Assembly: GCA_016124315.1 (NCBI GenBank)
Contig: WGNW01000076.1
Coordinates: forward strand, 1-43,006
Direction of reading: 5' to 3'
Origin: Alphaproteobacteria bacterium
GTDB lineage: Bacteria; Pseudomonadota; Alphaproteobacteria; SMXS01
Length of the DNA stretch: 43,006 nt
Made by a program: the position numbers and the translations under genes. Position 1 is the first letter of the stretch. Every line of letters starts with the position of its first letter. The notes under the pieces were generated by a model. That model saw nothing but the letters and a program-made list of their open reading frames with translations, was not told where the DNA came from and did not search any database. Of the stretch, positions 32,126 to 41,451 are shown in pieces.

Positions 32126-34092
32126 AGCGAACGCGCCGCCAGATGCGCCGAACGGATGGCGTGGGGCAGGAACTCTCCGGCCAGGGCGTCGCCGACCACG
32201 TGCACGGGGATGCCCTGCGCCGCCAGTTCGCCGGCCAGGCCGTCCTCGGGACGGTTGGCGGTGACCAGCACGACGGTCTCCGCCGGCACCGCCGCGTCGG
32301 GCCAGCCGTCCAGCGAGCCGACCACTGCCTGGTTCTCGCCCACCGATTTCAGGCAGGCGCGGGTCAGCAGCGTGAATCGTCCCTTGGCAGTCAGCCGCTC
32401 CAGGGCGGGCTTCACCACGAGTGCCCGCTCCATCTGCGGCGCGAGACTGGCGTGGCTGGTGGCGAAGGTTACGGCAGCCCCCTTCTCCACGAGGAACTCG
32501 GCGGCGCCAATCGCCTCGTAGCTGCCGACGTCGTCCAGCACCAGCGCCGTGCCGCCCACCTGGTTGTGCCGGCCGGCCAGCAGCTGGAGGCTGGAGACCA
32601 CGCCGTCCCGCCCCACGCCGTCGACCTCCAGATCCGGCACCTCCCGCTGGCGGCCGTCCATCCTCGGTGTCGAGCCGGTCGCCAGGATCACCGCGTCGGG
32701 CGCAGCCTCCTCGACGAAGCGGCGGTCCACCCTGGTGTTGAGCAGCACCCGGACGCCGCGCCGGTCCATCTCGTCCTCGAGCCAGTCGACAATGTCGCCG
32801 ATGCCGCCGTGCCGCGGCGCGAGGCGGGCCGCCTGGACGGCGCCGCCCAGCCGCGGTCCGGCCTCGGCCAGGATCACCCGATGGCCCCGCAGCGCCGCCA
32901 CCCGTGCCGCTTCCATGCCCGCCGGCCCGCCGCCCACCACCAGCACGTCGATCGCCGTTGCGGCGGGCTGCATCAGGTCCTCGTTGAGGGTGGTCTCCTG
33001 GCCGGCCGCCGGGTTCACCGTGCAGCCAATGCGGCCCTGCGCCAGCCCGCCGAGACAACCCTGGTTGCAGCCGATGCACGGCCTGATCTCGTGGGCGCGG
33101 CCCTCGAGGGTCTTGCGCACGATGTCCGGGTCGGCGATGTGGGCCCGGGTCATGCCGACCATGTCGGCATCGCCGCGGGCAATGGCGCGGTCGACGTCGT
33201 CCAGCGTCCGGAACCGGCCGGTGACGAAGGTCGGCACCCTGCGCGCGACGGCGCGGGTCACCGGCACGCTCATGTGCAACTCGTAGCCGGTATCCTCGTG
33301 CATGCCGCCGATGATCTTGTGGCTGGCCACGCCCGAACTGCCGTGGGAGACGTCGATGAAGTCGACGAGCCCGTCTTCCTGCAGCACCCGCTCGACGATC
33401 TGCCGGTGCTCGTCCACGTTGAGGCCGCCGGGAAAGTTGTGGGGTCCGACCCGGACGCCCGCTACGTAGTCGGGCCCGACCGCTTGCCTGACCGCTCGCA
33501 GCACCTCCAGAAAGAACCTGATGCGGTTTTCGAAGCTGCCGCCATAGGCGTCGGTGCGGCGGTTGGTGGCGGGCGAGATGAACTGCTGGATCAGGAAATT
33601 GTGGGCGGCATGCACCTCCACGCCGTCGAGGCCGCCCTCCGCGGCGCGGCGCGCAGCCTGGGCGAAAGCGTCGACGATCTCGGCGATGTCGCCCGTGGTC
33701 ATCGCCCGTGACGTCATGCCGCTCGCCGGATTGACGACGATCTCCGACGCCGACCAGGGCTGCGACCACACGGCGCCCTGCAGGAACCCCATGTGGTTGA
33801 TCTGGGAGAACATGCGCATGCCGTGGGGCCGCACCGCCTTCATCAGCTCCCGGTAGCGCGGGATCACCGAGTCGTCCCAGGCGTGCATGGTCATCGGGCC
33901 GCTCCAGTGGACGCTGGAGGCTTCCAGCAGGGACAGCCCGACGCCGCCTCTGGCGCGCGCCTCGTGATAGGCGATCAGGTCGTCCGACAGGGAGCCGCAG
34001 CCCAGGTTGGTGCCGTGCGCGGTACGCAGAACCCGGTTCTTGATCTCCACGCCCTTGATCGAGAGCGGACTGAAAACATGATCCAGCGCCAT
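32122..34092 (-). CDS. FMN/FAD/4Fe-4S oxidoreductase of the old yellow enzyme / 2,4-dienoyl-CoA reductase family
   Basis: 656 residues in three parts. Residues 1-330 are an old-yellow-enzyme TIM barrel binding FMN, with the active-site segment HAAHNFLIQQFISP then NRRTDAYGGSFENR. A four-cysteine [4Fe-4S] site follows at C339, C342, C346 and C357 (RPCIGCNQGC...GCTVNP). Residues 380-656 hold FAD/NAD(P)H domains with VVGGGPAGMEAA. The layout equals 2,4-dienoyl-CoA reductase FadH and trimethylamine dehydrogenase. FadH-like reduction of enoyl or dienoyl compounds, or bile-acid/steroid enoate reduction, is plausible; N-demethylation is an alternative. The ATG at 34090-34092 was chosen by homology of ALDHVFSPLSIKGVEIKNR; the upstream 25 codons are not supported. 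Stop overlaps the MFS stop. Confidence 0.92.
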   Translation of the reverse strand: MALDHVFSPLSIKGVEIKNRVLRTAHGTNLGCGSLSDDLIAYHEARARGGVGLSLLEASSVHWSGPMTMHAWDDSVIPRYRELMKAVRPHGMRMFSQINHMGFLQGAVWSQPWSASEIVVNPASGMTSRAMTTGDIAEIVDAFAQAARRAAEGGLDGVEVHAAHNFLIQQFISPATNRRTDAYGGSFENRIRFFLEVLRAVRQAVGPDYVAGVRVGPHNFPGGLNVDEHRQIVERVLQEDGLVDFIDVSHGSSGVASHKIIGGMHEDTGYELHMSVPVTRAVARRVPTFVTGRFRTLDDVDRAIARGDADMVGMTRAHIADPDIVRKTLEGRAHEIRPCIGCNQGCLGGLAQGRIGCTVNPAAGQETTLNEDLMQPAATAIDVLVVGGGPAGMEAARVAALRGHRVILAEAGPRLGGAVQAARLAPRHGGIGDIVDWLEDEMDRRGVRVLLNTRVDRRFVEEAAPDAVILATGSTPRMDGRQREVPDLEVDGVGRDGVVSSLQLLAGRHNQVGGTALVLDDVGSYEAIGAAEFLVEKGAAVTFATSHASLAPQMERALVVKPALERLTAKGRFTLLTRACLKSVGENQAVVGSLDGWPDAAVPAETVVLVTANRPEDGLAGELAAQGIPVHVVGDALAGEFLPHAIRSAHLAARSL

Positions 34093-34357
34093 GCCGTTAT
34101 CCCCGTCTGGCTTCCCCGCCTCATGATGTGCCGGCCGGCAAGTTCCGTCAAACGTGACTTTTCCCATGCCCCAGGATGAGAATCAAAGCGCTTCCCATGG
34201 GGTGCGATATGTCCCATATGTGGAATCGGTGCGGGCCGCGGCCGACGGGTGCCAAGTCGCGGAAACTGCGCGGTATTTTCGAGCGTTTTTGCCCGGGTTG
34301 GCGGGCACGGCCGGCGGAACGGCTGTCCGGGCGTCGGGCGAATGGGGCTGGCAGGGA
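34093..34357. promoter_or_regulatory. Divergent intergenic region with three CCCAT elements
   Basis: No gene seen, although a frame stays open from a GTG at 34154; its third-codon positions are far less GC-biased than real genes here. CCCAT elements occur at 34161 (TTCCCATG), 34192 (TTCCCATG) and 34212 (TCCCATATG); the second forms the palindrome CCCATGGG (34194-34201). Spacings of 31 and about 20 bp are near whole helical turns. The first two lie nearest the flavin reductase start. Confidence 0.4.
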
Positions 34358-35233
34358 TTGCAGAAGGGCGCGCAATCACAGATATCCCTTCGCGATAGCA
34401 TCCGCTATCTGCGCCGGCAGCTGCTGGTCTGCACGCCGCTGAATGTGCTCAACGCCTCGGTGCCGACGAACCGGATCGCCATCACCCGCAACATCGTCTA
34501 CGGCCAGCACAAGCGGAAGCGGCTCGATGTCTACCGCCCGTCCGACATTCCCGGCCCGCTGCCGGTGGTGGTGTTCTTCTACGGCGGCAAGTGGACCTTC
34601 GGCCACCGGGAGGATTACCTGTTCGCCGGCCAGGGCCTGGCCTCCATGGGCTATGTGGTGGTGGTTCCAGACTATCGGCTGTTCCCCGAGGTGCGCTTTC
34701 CCAACTTCATGCACGACGCTGCCGCCGTGGTTTCGTGGGCGGCCGCGCACATCCACGGCTACCGCGGCGACCCGGACCGCATGCTGGTGATGGGCCATTC
34801 CGCCGGCGCGTTCATGGCCGCCAAGCTGGCCTTCAACCTGGAATATCTCGACCAGCGGGGCTACGACGCCCGCAAGCTGAGGGGCTTCGTCGGCCTTTCG
34901 GGCCCCTACGACTTCCTGCCCATGCTGCGCAAGGACGCCGAGTTGGAAGCCATCTTCAGCCGCTTCCTCGATTCCGAGCTCAGCCAGCCGATCACCTTCG
35001 CCCATGCGGAGGCGCCGCCCACCCTGCTGGTGACAGGCGAGGACGATCCGATCGTCTGGCCGGTCAATTCCGAGAACCTCCACGCCAGGCTGACCGAGCT
35101 GGGCGTGCGCACCGAATACCGCACCTATCCCAACATCAGCCACGCCGGCACGGTGCTCGCCCTCGCCCACATGTTCCGCTGGCGGGCCGGCATCGCCGAG
35201 GACGTCAACCGCTTCATCGACAGCGTGACCTGA
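34358..35233 (+). CDS. Alpha/beta hydrolase (carboxylesterase-like)
   Basis: Serine hydrolase of the hormone-sensitive-lipase/carboxylesterase type. From the TTG start proposed here (34358-34360) it has 291 residues. The oxyanion-hole strand is VVFFYGGKWTFG (YGG in place of HGG), the nucleophile is S148 in MGHSAGAF, the acid is D230 in GEDDPIVW and the base is H262 in NISHAG. The start is uncertain: no in-frame ATG exists near the conserved region, and starts at 34154 (GTG) or 34166 (ATG) would add about 65 residues of atypical codon use. It is divergent from the flavin reductase. Substrate unknown; an ester or lactone from a catabolic pathway is possible. Confidence 0.82.
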   Translation: MQKGAQSQISLRDSIRYLRRQLLVCTPLNVLNASVPTNRIAITRNIVYGQHKRKRLDVYRPSDIPGPLPVVVFFYGGKWTFGHREDYLFAGQGLASMGYVVVVPDYRLFPEVRFPNFMHDAAAVVSWAAAHIHGYRGDPDRMLVMGHSAGAFMAAKLAFNLEYLDQRGYDARKLRGFVGLSGPYDFLPMLRKDAELEAIFSRFLDSELSQPITFAHAEAPPTLLVTGEDDPIVWPVNSENLHARLTELGVRTEYRTYPNISHAGTVLALAHMFRWRAGIAEDVNRFIDSVT

Positions 35234-35332
35234 GCGATCCGGCGGCCGAGCGGTGGGCGGCAGGGTCCCGCAAGTCTCGGACATCGCTGCGGAAACTTGC
35301 AAACGCAACAGTCCGCCGAGACGACTTTAGTG

Positions 35333-35361
35333 TTGCGGTCGAGTCCCGGCTCGCTCATATA
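35333..35361 (+). promoter_or_regulatory. Weak promoter candidate for the histidine kinase
   Basis: TTGCGG (35333-35338), 17 bp, CATATA (35356-35361), in an AT-richer stretch. The -35 hexamer equals the one proposed for trpF. A GATAAT at 35379-35384 is an alternative -10 without a good -35. Confidence 0.28.
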
Positions 35362-35411
35362 GAAAAGGTATTAGACGGGATAATCGTTTTGGGGAACGGA
35401 GGTCCGGCACA

Positions 35412-37652
<2,241 letters not shown>

Positions 37653-37697
37653 GGGTTTCCCATGACCGCGGGCGCCGCGCTGCCCTAGACTGGCGGC

Positions 37698-38429
37698 ATG
37701 CTCGCGCTGATGGACGTCTCCAAACGCTATGGCGCCGCCGTGGCGGTGCATGCTTTGCGGCTGGCCTTTCCGCGGGGCGGCACAACGGTGCTGATCGGCC
37801 CGAGCGGCTGCGGCAAGTCGACCCTGCTGCGCATGCTCACCGGCCTGGTGACGCCGGACGAAGGCACGGTGACGTTCGACGGAGCGCCGCTCTCGGCCAG
37901 GCTGCGCGAAGCGCGGCTGCGGATGGGATACGTGATCCAGGAAGGCGGCCTGTTCCCCCATCTCACCGCGCGCCAGAATGTCGGCCTGCTGCCGCGGCAC
38001 CTGGGCTGGCCGGAGGACCGGTTCAAAGCCCGGCTCGGCGAACTGGCCGAGCTGACCAGGTTTCCCGACCGCCAGCTGGACCACTATCCGGCCGAGCTGT
38101 CCGGCGGGCAGCGGCAGCGCGTGGCGATCATGCGGGCGCTGGCCGTCGATCCCGACGTGCTGCTGCTGGACGAGCCGCTCGGCGCGCTCGACCCGCTGGT
38201 GCGCCGGGCGCTGCAGGACGATTTGCGCGACATCTTCCAGCGGTTGTCCAAGACCATCGTGCTGGTGACCCACGACATGCACGAGGCAGCCTTCTTCGGC
38301 GACCTGATCGTGCTGATGCGCGCCGGCAGGATCGTCCAGCAGGGCGCCGTGGCGGACCTGCTGGAGCGGCCCGCGGCCCCCTTCGTGACCGAGTTCGTCC
38401 GCGCCCAGCGCAGCGAGCTGCCGGCATGA
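37698..38429 (+). CDS. ABC transporter ATP-binding protein, osmoprotectant (OpuC/YehX-like) type
   Basis: 243-residue nucleotide-binding subunit. Walker A is GPSGCGKST (34-42), the Q-loop is Q81 (YVIQEGGLFPHLT), the signature is LSGGQRQR (134-141), Walker B is LLLDEP (155-160) and the switch His is in LVTHDMHEA. The sequence is closest in character to quaternary-amine importers; it has no C-terminal CBS domains, unlike OpuAA/OpuCA of Gram-positives. The next gene overlaps by 4 bp (ATGA) and encodes the fused receptor and permease, so two genes make a complete importer. TAGACT lies 6 bp before the ATG with only a weak ribosome site, suggesting a leaderless start. Confidence 0.9.
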   Translation: MLALMDVSKRYGAAVAVHALRLAFPRGGTTVLIGPSGCGKSTLLRMLTGLVTPDEGTVTFDGAPLSARLREARLRMGYVIQEGGLFPHLTARQNVGLLPRHLGWPEDRFKARLGELAELTRFPDRQLDHYPAELSGGQRQRVAIMRALAVDPDVLLLDEPLGALDPLVRRALQDDLRDIFQRLSKTIVLVTHDMHEAAFFGDLIVLMRAGRIVQQGAVADLLERPAAPFVTEFVRAQRSELPA

Positions 38430-39898
38430 TCCGCGCCCTGCTGCTGCTGGCGCTGCTCTGGCCGGCCCCGGCATCGGCCGGCGTGGTCGTGGGATCGAAG
38501 GCGTTCACCGAGAGCGTGATCCTGGGCGACATCCTCGCCGGCACCCTGCGCCGGGCGGGAATCGAGGCGACGCACCGGCCGGCCATCGGCGGCACGCGGG
38601 TCGTCTTCCAGGCGCTGCGCGGCGGCGACATCGACCTCTACGTGGACTACACGGGCACGGTCACCGGCGAGCTTCTGGCTGGACGGCACGCGGCGACCCT
38701 CGCGCAGGCGCGCGCCGTCCTGCGCCGCGACGGCATCGGCATCTCAGGGCCGCTGGGGTTCGACGACACCTATGCCATCGCCATGCGCGCCGACCGCGCG
38801 CGCGCGCTGGGCATCCGGTCGATCTCCGACCTGCGCGCCCATCCAGCTCTCGTGCTCGGGTTCAGCAACGAATTCCTCGACCGCGAGGACGGCTGGCGCG
38901 GCCTGCGCCGCCGATACGGCCTGCCCCAGCAACAGGTCCGCGGCATGGAGCACGAACTGGCCTACCGTGCCATCCGGTCGGGCGCCATCGACGCCATGGA
39001 CGTCTACACCACCGACGCCAACATCCTCGCCTACGACCTCGCCCTGCTGAAGGATGACCGGCACGTGTTCCCGGACTACCAGGCGGTGGTGCTCTACCGG
39101 CTCGATCTGCCGCCCGCCGCGGTACAGGCCATCCGATCCCTCGAAGGCCGCATCGATGCCGCCCGCATGGTGCAGCTCAACGCCATGGTGACGCTCCAGG
39201 GCCGCAGCGAGGCGGAGGCCGCCCGGAGCTTCCTCGGCGACGGCGAGGCCCCCGCTGCGGCGGACGGCTTCTGGCGCCGCCTGCTCCGCAACACGGTCGA
39301 CCACCTCACCCTGGTCGCCATCTCCCTCGGCGCGGCCATCCTCATCGCCATTCCACTCGGCGTGGCGGCGTTCCGCCGGCCGCGTGCCGGCCAGGCGATC
39401 CTTGCCGTCACCGGGATCCTGCAGACCATCCCCTCCCTCGCCCTGTTCGTGTTCATGATCCCGCTGGTCGGCATCGGCGGGCCGCCGGCGGTCATCGCCC
39501 TCTTCCTCTACAGCCTGCTGCCCATCGTCCGGAACACCCATGCCGGGCTGGCCGGCATTCCCGCCAGCCTGCGGGAATCCGCCGAGGTGCTGGGCCTGCC
39601 CCGCTCCGTGATCCTGCGGCGCGTCGAATTGCCGCTCGCCGCGCCGTCGATCCTCGCCGGCATCAAGACCGCGGCGGTGATCAACGTCGGCACCGCAACC
39701 CTCGGCGCGCTGATCGGCGCCGGCGGCTACGGCCAGCCGATCCTCACCGGCATCCGCCTCGCCGACACCGGCCTGATCCTCGAGGGCGCCGTCCCGGCCG
39801 CCGTGCTCGCCCTGCTCACCCAGGGGTTGTTCGAGCTGGTCGAGCGCAGGATCGTTCCCCGGGGAATGCGCTTGCCGCGGCGGGACCCGGGTGCATAA
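38426..39898 (+). CDS. Fused periplasmic-binding protein and permease of an osmoprotectant-type ABC importer
   Basis: 490 residues. The signal peptide or anchor is 1-18 (LLLLALLWPAPASAG). The OpuAC-like ligand-binding domain is about 20-270, with VGSKAFTESVILGDI and DLYVDYTGTVTGELL. A permease domain follows at about 285-485, with the EAA-type loop ASLRESAEVLGLPRSVILRRVELPLAAPSI and five to six helices. The domain order is receptor then permease, the reverse of the permease-receptor fusion of EgtU/OpuA-type proteins. Ligand could be glycine betaine, choline, carnitine or ergothioneine; pocket residues cannot be judged by eye. It should act in the inner membrane with the ATPase encoded just upstream. 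Confidence 0.9.
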   Translation: MIRALLLLALLWPAPASAGVVVGSKAFTESVILGDILAGTLRRAGIEATHRPAIGGTRVVFQALRGGDIDLYVDYTGTVTGELLAGRHAATLAQARAVLRRDGIGISGPLGFDDTYAIAMRADRARALGIRSISDLRAHPALVLGFSNEFLDREDGWRGLRRRYGLPQQQVRGMEHELAYRAIRSGAIDAMDVYTTDANILAYDLALLKDDRHVFPDYQAVVLYRLDLPPAAVQAIRSLEGRIDAARMVQLNAMVTLQGRSEAEAARSFLGDGEAPAAADGFWRRLLRNTVDHLTLVAISLGAAILIAIPLGVAAFRRPRAGQAILAVTGILQTIPSLALFVFMIPLVGIGGPPAVIALFLYSLLPIVRNTHAGLAGIPASLRESAEVLGLPRSVILRRVELPLAAPSILAGIKTAAVINVGTATLGALIGAGGYGQPILTGIRLADTGLILEGAVPAAVLALLTQGLFELVERRIVPRGMRLPRRDPGA

Positions 39899-39928
39899 TC
39901 GGCGCCCCACGGCCACCCACGGAACCTG

Positions 39929-40393
39929 ATGACAGAAGACGACCGCTTTCAGCGCATGATCCGCAGCCAGAAGTTCCTGGATCGCATCCCGCACATGAGC
40001 GCGCTGGGCGTGCAGCTGGAGGACTTCGACGTCGGCAGGGTGACGGTGAGGCTGCCCTACCGGGCCGACATCGTCGGCAACCCGGACACCGGGGTGCTGG
40101 CGGGTGGCGCCATCTCCGCGCTGCTGGACAACGCCTGCGGCTCGTCGGTGGTGGCGCGGGTCGCCAAGCCCAACGCGTTCGCCACCCTCGACCTGCGCAT
40201 CGACTACATGCGGCCCGCGGAACCGGGACGCGACGTGCTGGCGTTCGCCGAATGCTACAAGGTGACGCGGCTGATCGCCTTCGTGCGCGGCTACGCCTAT
40301 CACGACGACCCGGCCAAGCCGATCGCGAACGCCGCCGCCACCTTCATGTTCACCGGCCGGGGCGAACTGCCCCAGGCGAAGGCGGCCCCATGA
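39929..40393 (+). CDS. PaaI-like hotdog thioesterase (first of an overlapping pair)
   Basis: 154 residues, single hotdog fold of the PaaI/acyl-CoA thioesterase type. The central helix motif reads TGVLAGGAISALLDNACGSS: the acidic residue D67 is kept but the His of the usual HGG is Ala. LDLRIDYMRPAEPG is the typical following strand, and the C-terminal strand is IANAAATFMFTG. It probably hydrolyses an acyl- or aryl-CoA, or works only in complex with its neighbour. The ATG is preceded by GGAA. The next gene overlaps by 4 bp (ATGA) and is its paralogue. Confidence 0.85.
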   Translation: MTEDDRFQRMIRSQKFLDRIPHMSALGVQLEDFDVGRVTVRLPYRADIVGNPDTGVLAGGAISALLDNACGSSVVARVAKPNAFATLDLRIDYMRPAEPGRDVLAFAECYKVTRLIAFVRGYAYHDDPAKPIANAAATFMFTGRGELPQAKAAP

Positions 40394-40821
40394 GCTTCCG
40401 CGACACGTTCGAGCGGATGAAGCGGACGGGCGATTTCTCCGGCCTGCAGGAGGCGGTGCCCTATGCGCGCTTCATGGGTATCTCCATCGCCGAGCAGGAA
40501 GGCCGCCTCGTCACCGCCATGGCCTATGCGGAGACGCTGATCGGCAACACGGCGCTGCCGGCGCTGCATGGCGGCACCATCGCGGCGCTGCTGGAGCTGG
40601 CGGCGCTGTTCCAGATCGCCTACGAGATCGACACGCCGGCGATGCCCAAGACCATCACCATCACCATCGACTACATGCGCTCGGGCGCCGCCCGCGACAC
40701 CTTCGCCCGGGCCCGCGCGACACGCATCGGCCGTCGGGTCGCCAACGTCCGCGCCGAAGCCTGGCAGGACGACCCCGACCGGCCGATCGCCGCCGCCAAC
40801 GTGAATTTCCTGCTGGCCTGA
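40390..40821 (+). CDS. PaaI-like hotdog thioesterase (second of an overlapping pair)
   Basis: 143 residues, paralogous to the preceding gene along the whole hotdog: IGNTALPALHGGTIAALLELAALF, ITITIDYMRSGAARD and IAAANVNFLLA align with its neighbour. Here the HGG motif is complete (H60) while the helix acid is E69. The ATG overlaps the upstream stop (ATGA), so the two are made together. Two different hotdog subunits, each with a partial set of the usual residues, suggest a heteromeric thioesterase, but two homomers are also possible. An upstream extension from 40252 is a shadow. Confidence 0.85.
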   Translation: MSFRDTFERMKRTGDFSGLQEAVPYARFMGISIAEQEGRLVTAMAYAETLIGNTALPALHGGTIAALLELAALFQIAYEIDTPAMPKTITITIDYMRSGAARDTFARARATRIGRRVANVRAEAWQDDPDRPIAAANVNFLLA

Positions 40822-40886
40822 ACGGACCGCCCCACCGGATTTGCCGCTGGCAGCGCCGGAGACATTGGCTCGGCCGGGCAGGGAAA

Positions 40887-41387
40887 TTACTGCTTCAGCA
40901 GCTCGTAGGCGGCCATGATGCTCTTGAACCGTTCGGCCGCCTCTTCGTCGCCCGGGTTGGCGTCGGGATGGTGCTTCTTCGCCAGTTCGCGGAACGAGGC
41001 CTTGATCTCGGCGGCGCTCGCGGTGCCGTCGAGTCCCAGCACGTCGAGCGCCGCGTTGCGCTCCCGCTCCTCCTTGGTGGTGCCGGTGGGCGCGTCGCGC
41101 CATGTGCCGGCGTCCCGGTAGCCCTTGGCGCGCTTCATCTCCTCGCGGGCCAGCCGCTCCGCCTCTTCCTGGGTGAGCCCCTTGAAGTAGTTCCAGTTGC
41201 GGTTGTAGAGGCCGGCATGCTCCTGGCAGAACCAGTAGCGCTCGTCGGAATCCCGGTATTTCGGGGCCGGGCAGTCGCCCGCCTCCTCGCAGCCTTCCCA
41301 GTCGCACATGCGGACGGACACGGCGTCCCGCCGCGTATTGCCGTATCCACCCCAACGGGGGAATCCCCAACTCTTCGAGCGCGTCAT
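40887..41387 (-). CDS. J-domain protein with Cys-rich N-terminal domain
   Basis: 166 residues. The C-terminal J domain (about 110-166) has the Hsp70-stimulating motif H140-P141-D142 in [22 protein letters not shown]. The N-terminal half holds C28, C33, C39, C54 and H57 ([19 protein letters not shown]...[12 protein letters not shown]), arranged like a zinc-binding site, followed by a charged linker. J domains at the C-terminus with this N-terminal module occur in alphaproteobacteria; the client is unknown, and the protein would act with DnaK in the cytoplasm. The ATG at 41385-41387 is preceded only by a weak GGAA. It lies 65 bp from the Tat-exported protein gene on the same strand. Confidence 0.88.
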   Translation of the reverse strand: MTRSKSWGFPRWGGYGNTRRDAVSVRMCDWEGCEEAGDCPAPKYRDSDERYWFCQEHAGLYNRNWNYFKGLTQEEAERLAREEMKRAKGYRDAGTWRDAPTGTTKEERERNAALDVLGLDGTASAAEIKASFRELAKKHHPDANPGDEEAAERFKSIMAAYELLKQ

Positions 41388-41451
41388 GATGGTTCCGAGA
41401 AGTTCCGTCCGGTTCTATCACGAAGGCGAGGGACGGGCGCAACCGCTGAAC

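Noticed and set aside
31448-33769. 773-residue minus-strand frame
   Set aside because: Shadow across the MFS gene and the flavin reductase; Arg/Gly-rich with no motif.
34154-34357. Upstream coding extension of the esterase gene
   Set aside because: Third-codon GC is clearly lower than in neighbouring genes, there is no ribosome site, and the hydrolase fold does not need it.
34394-34409. GATAGC-ATCC-GCTATC inverted repeat as an operator
   Set aside because: It lies within the conserved coding start of the esterase (RDSIRYLRR) and is easily explained by codon choice.
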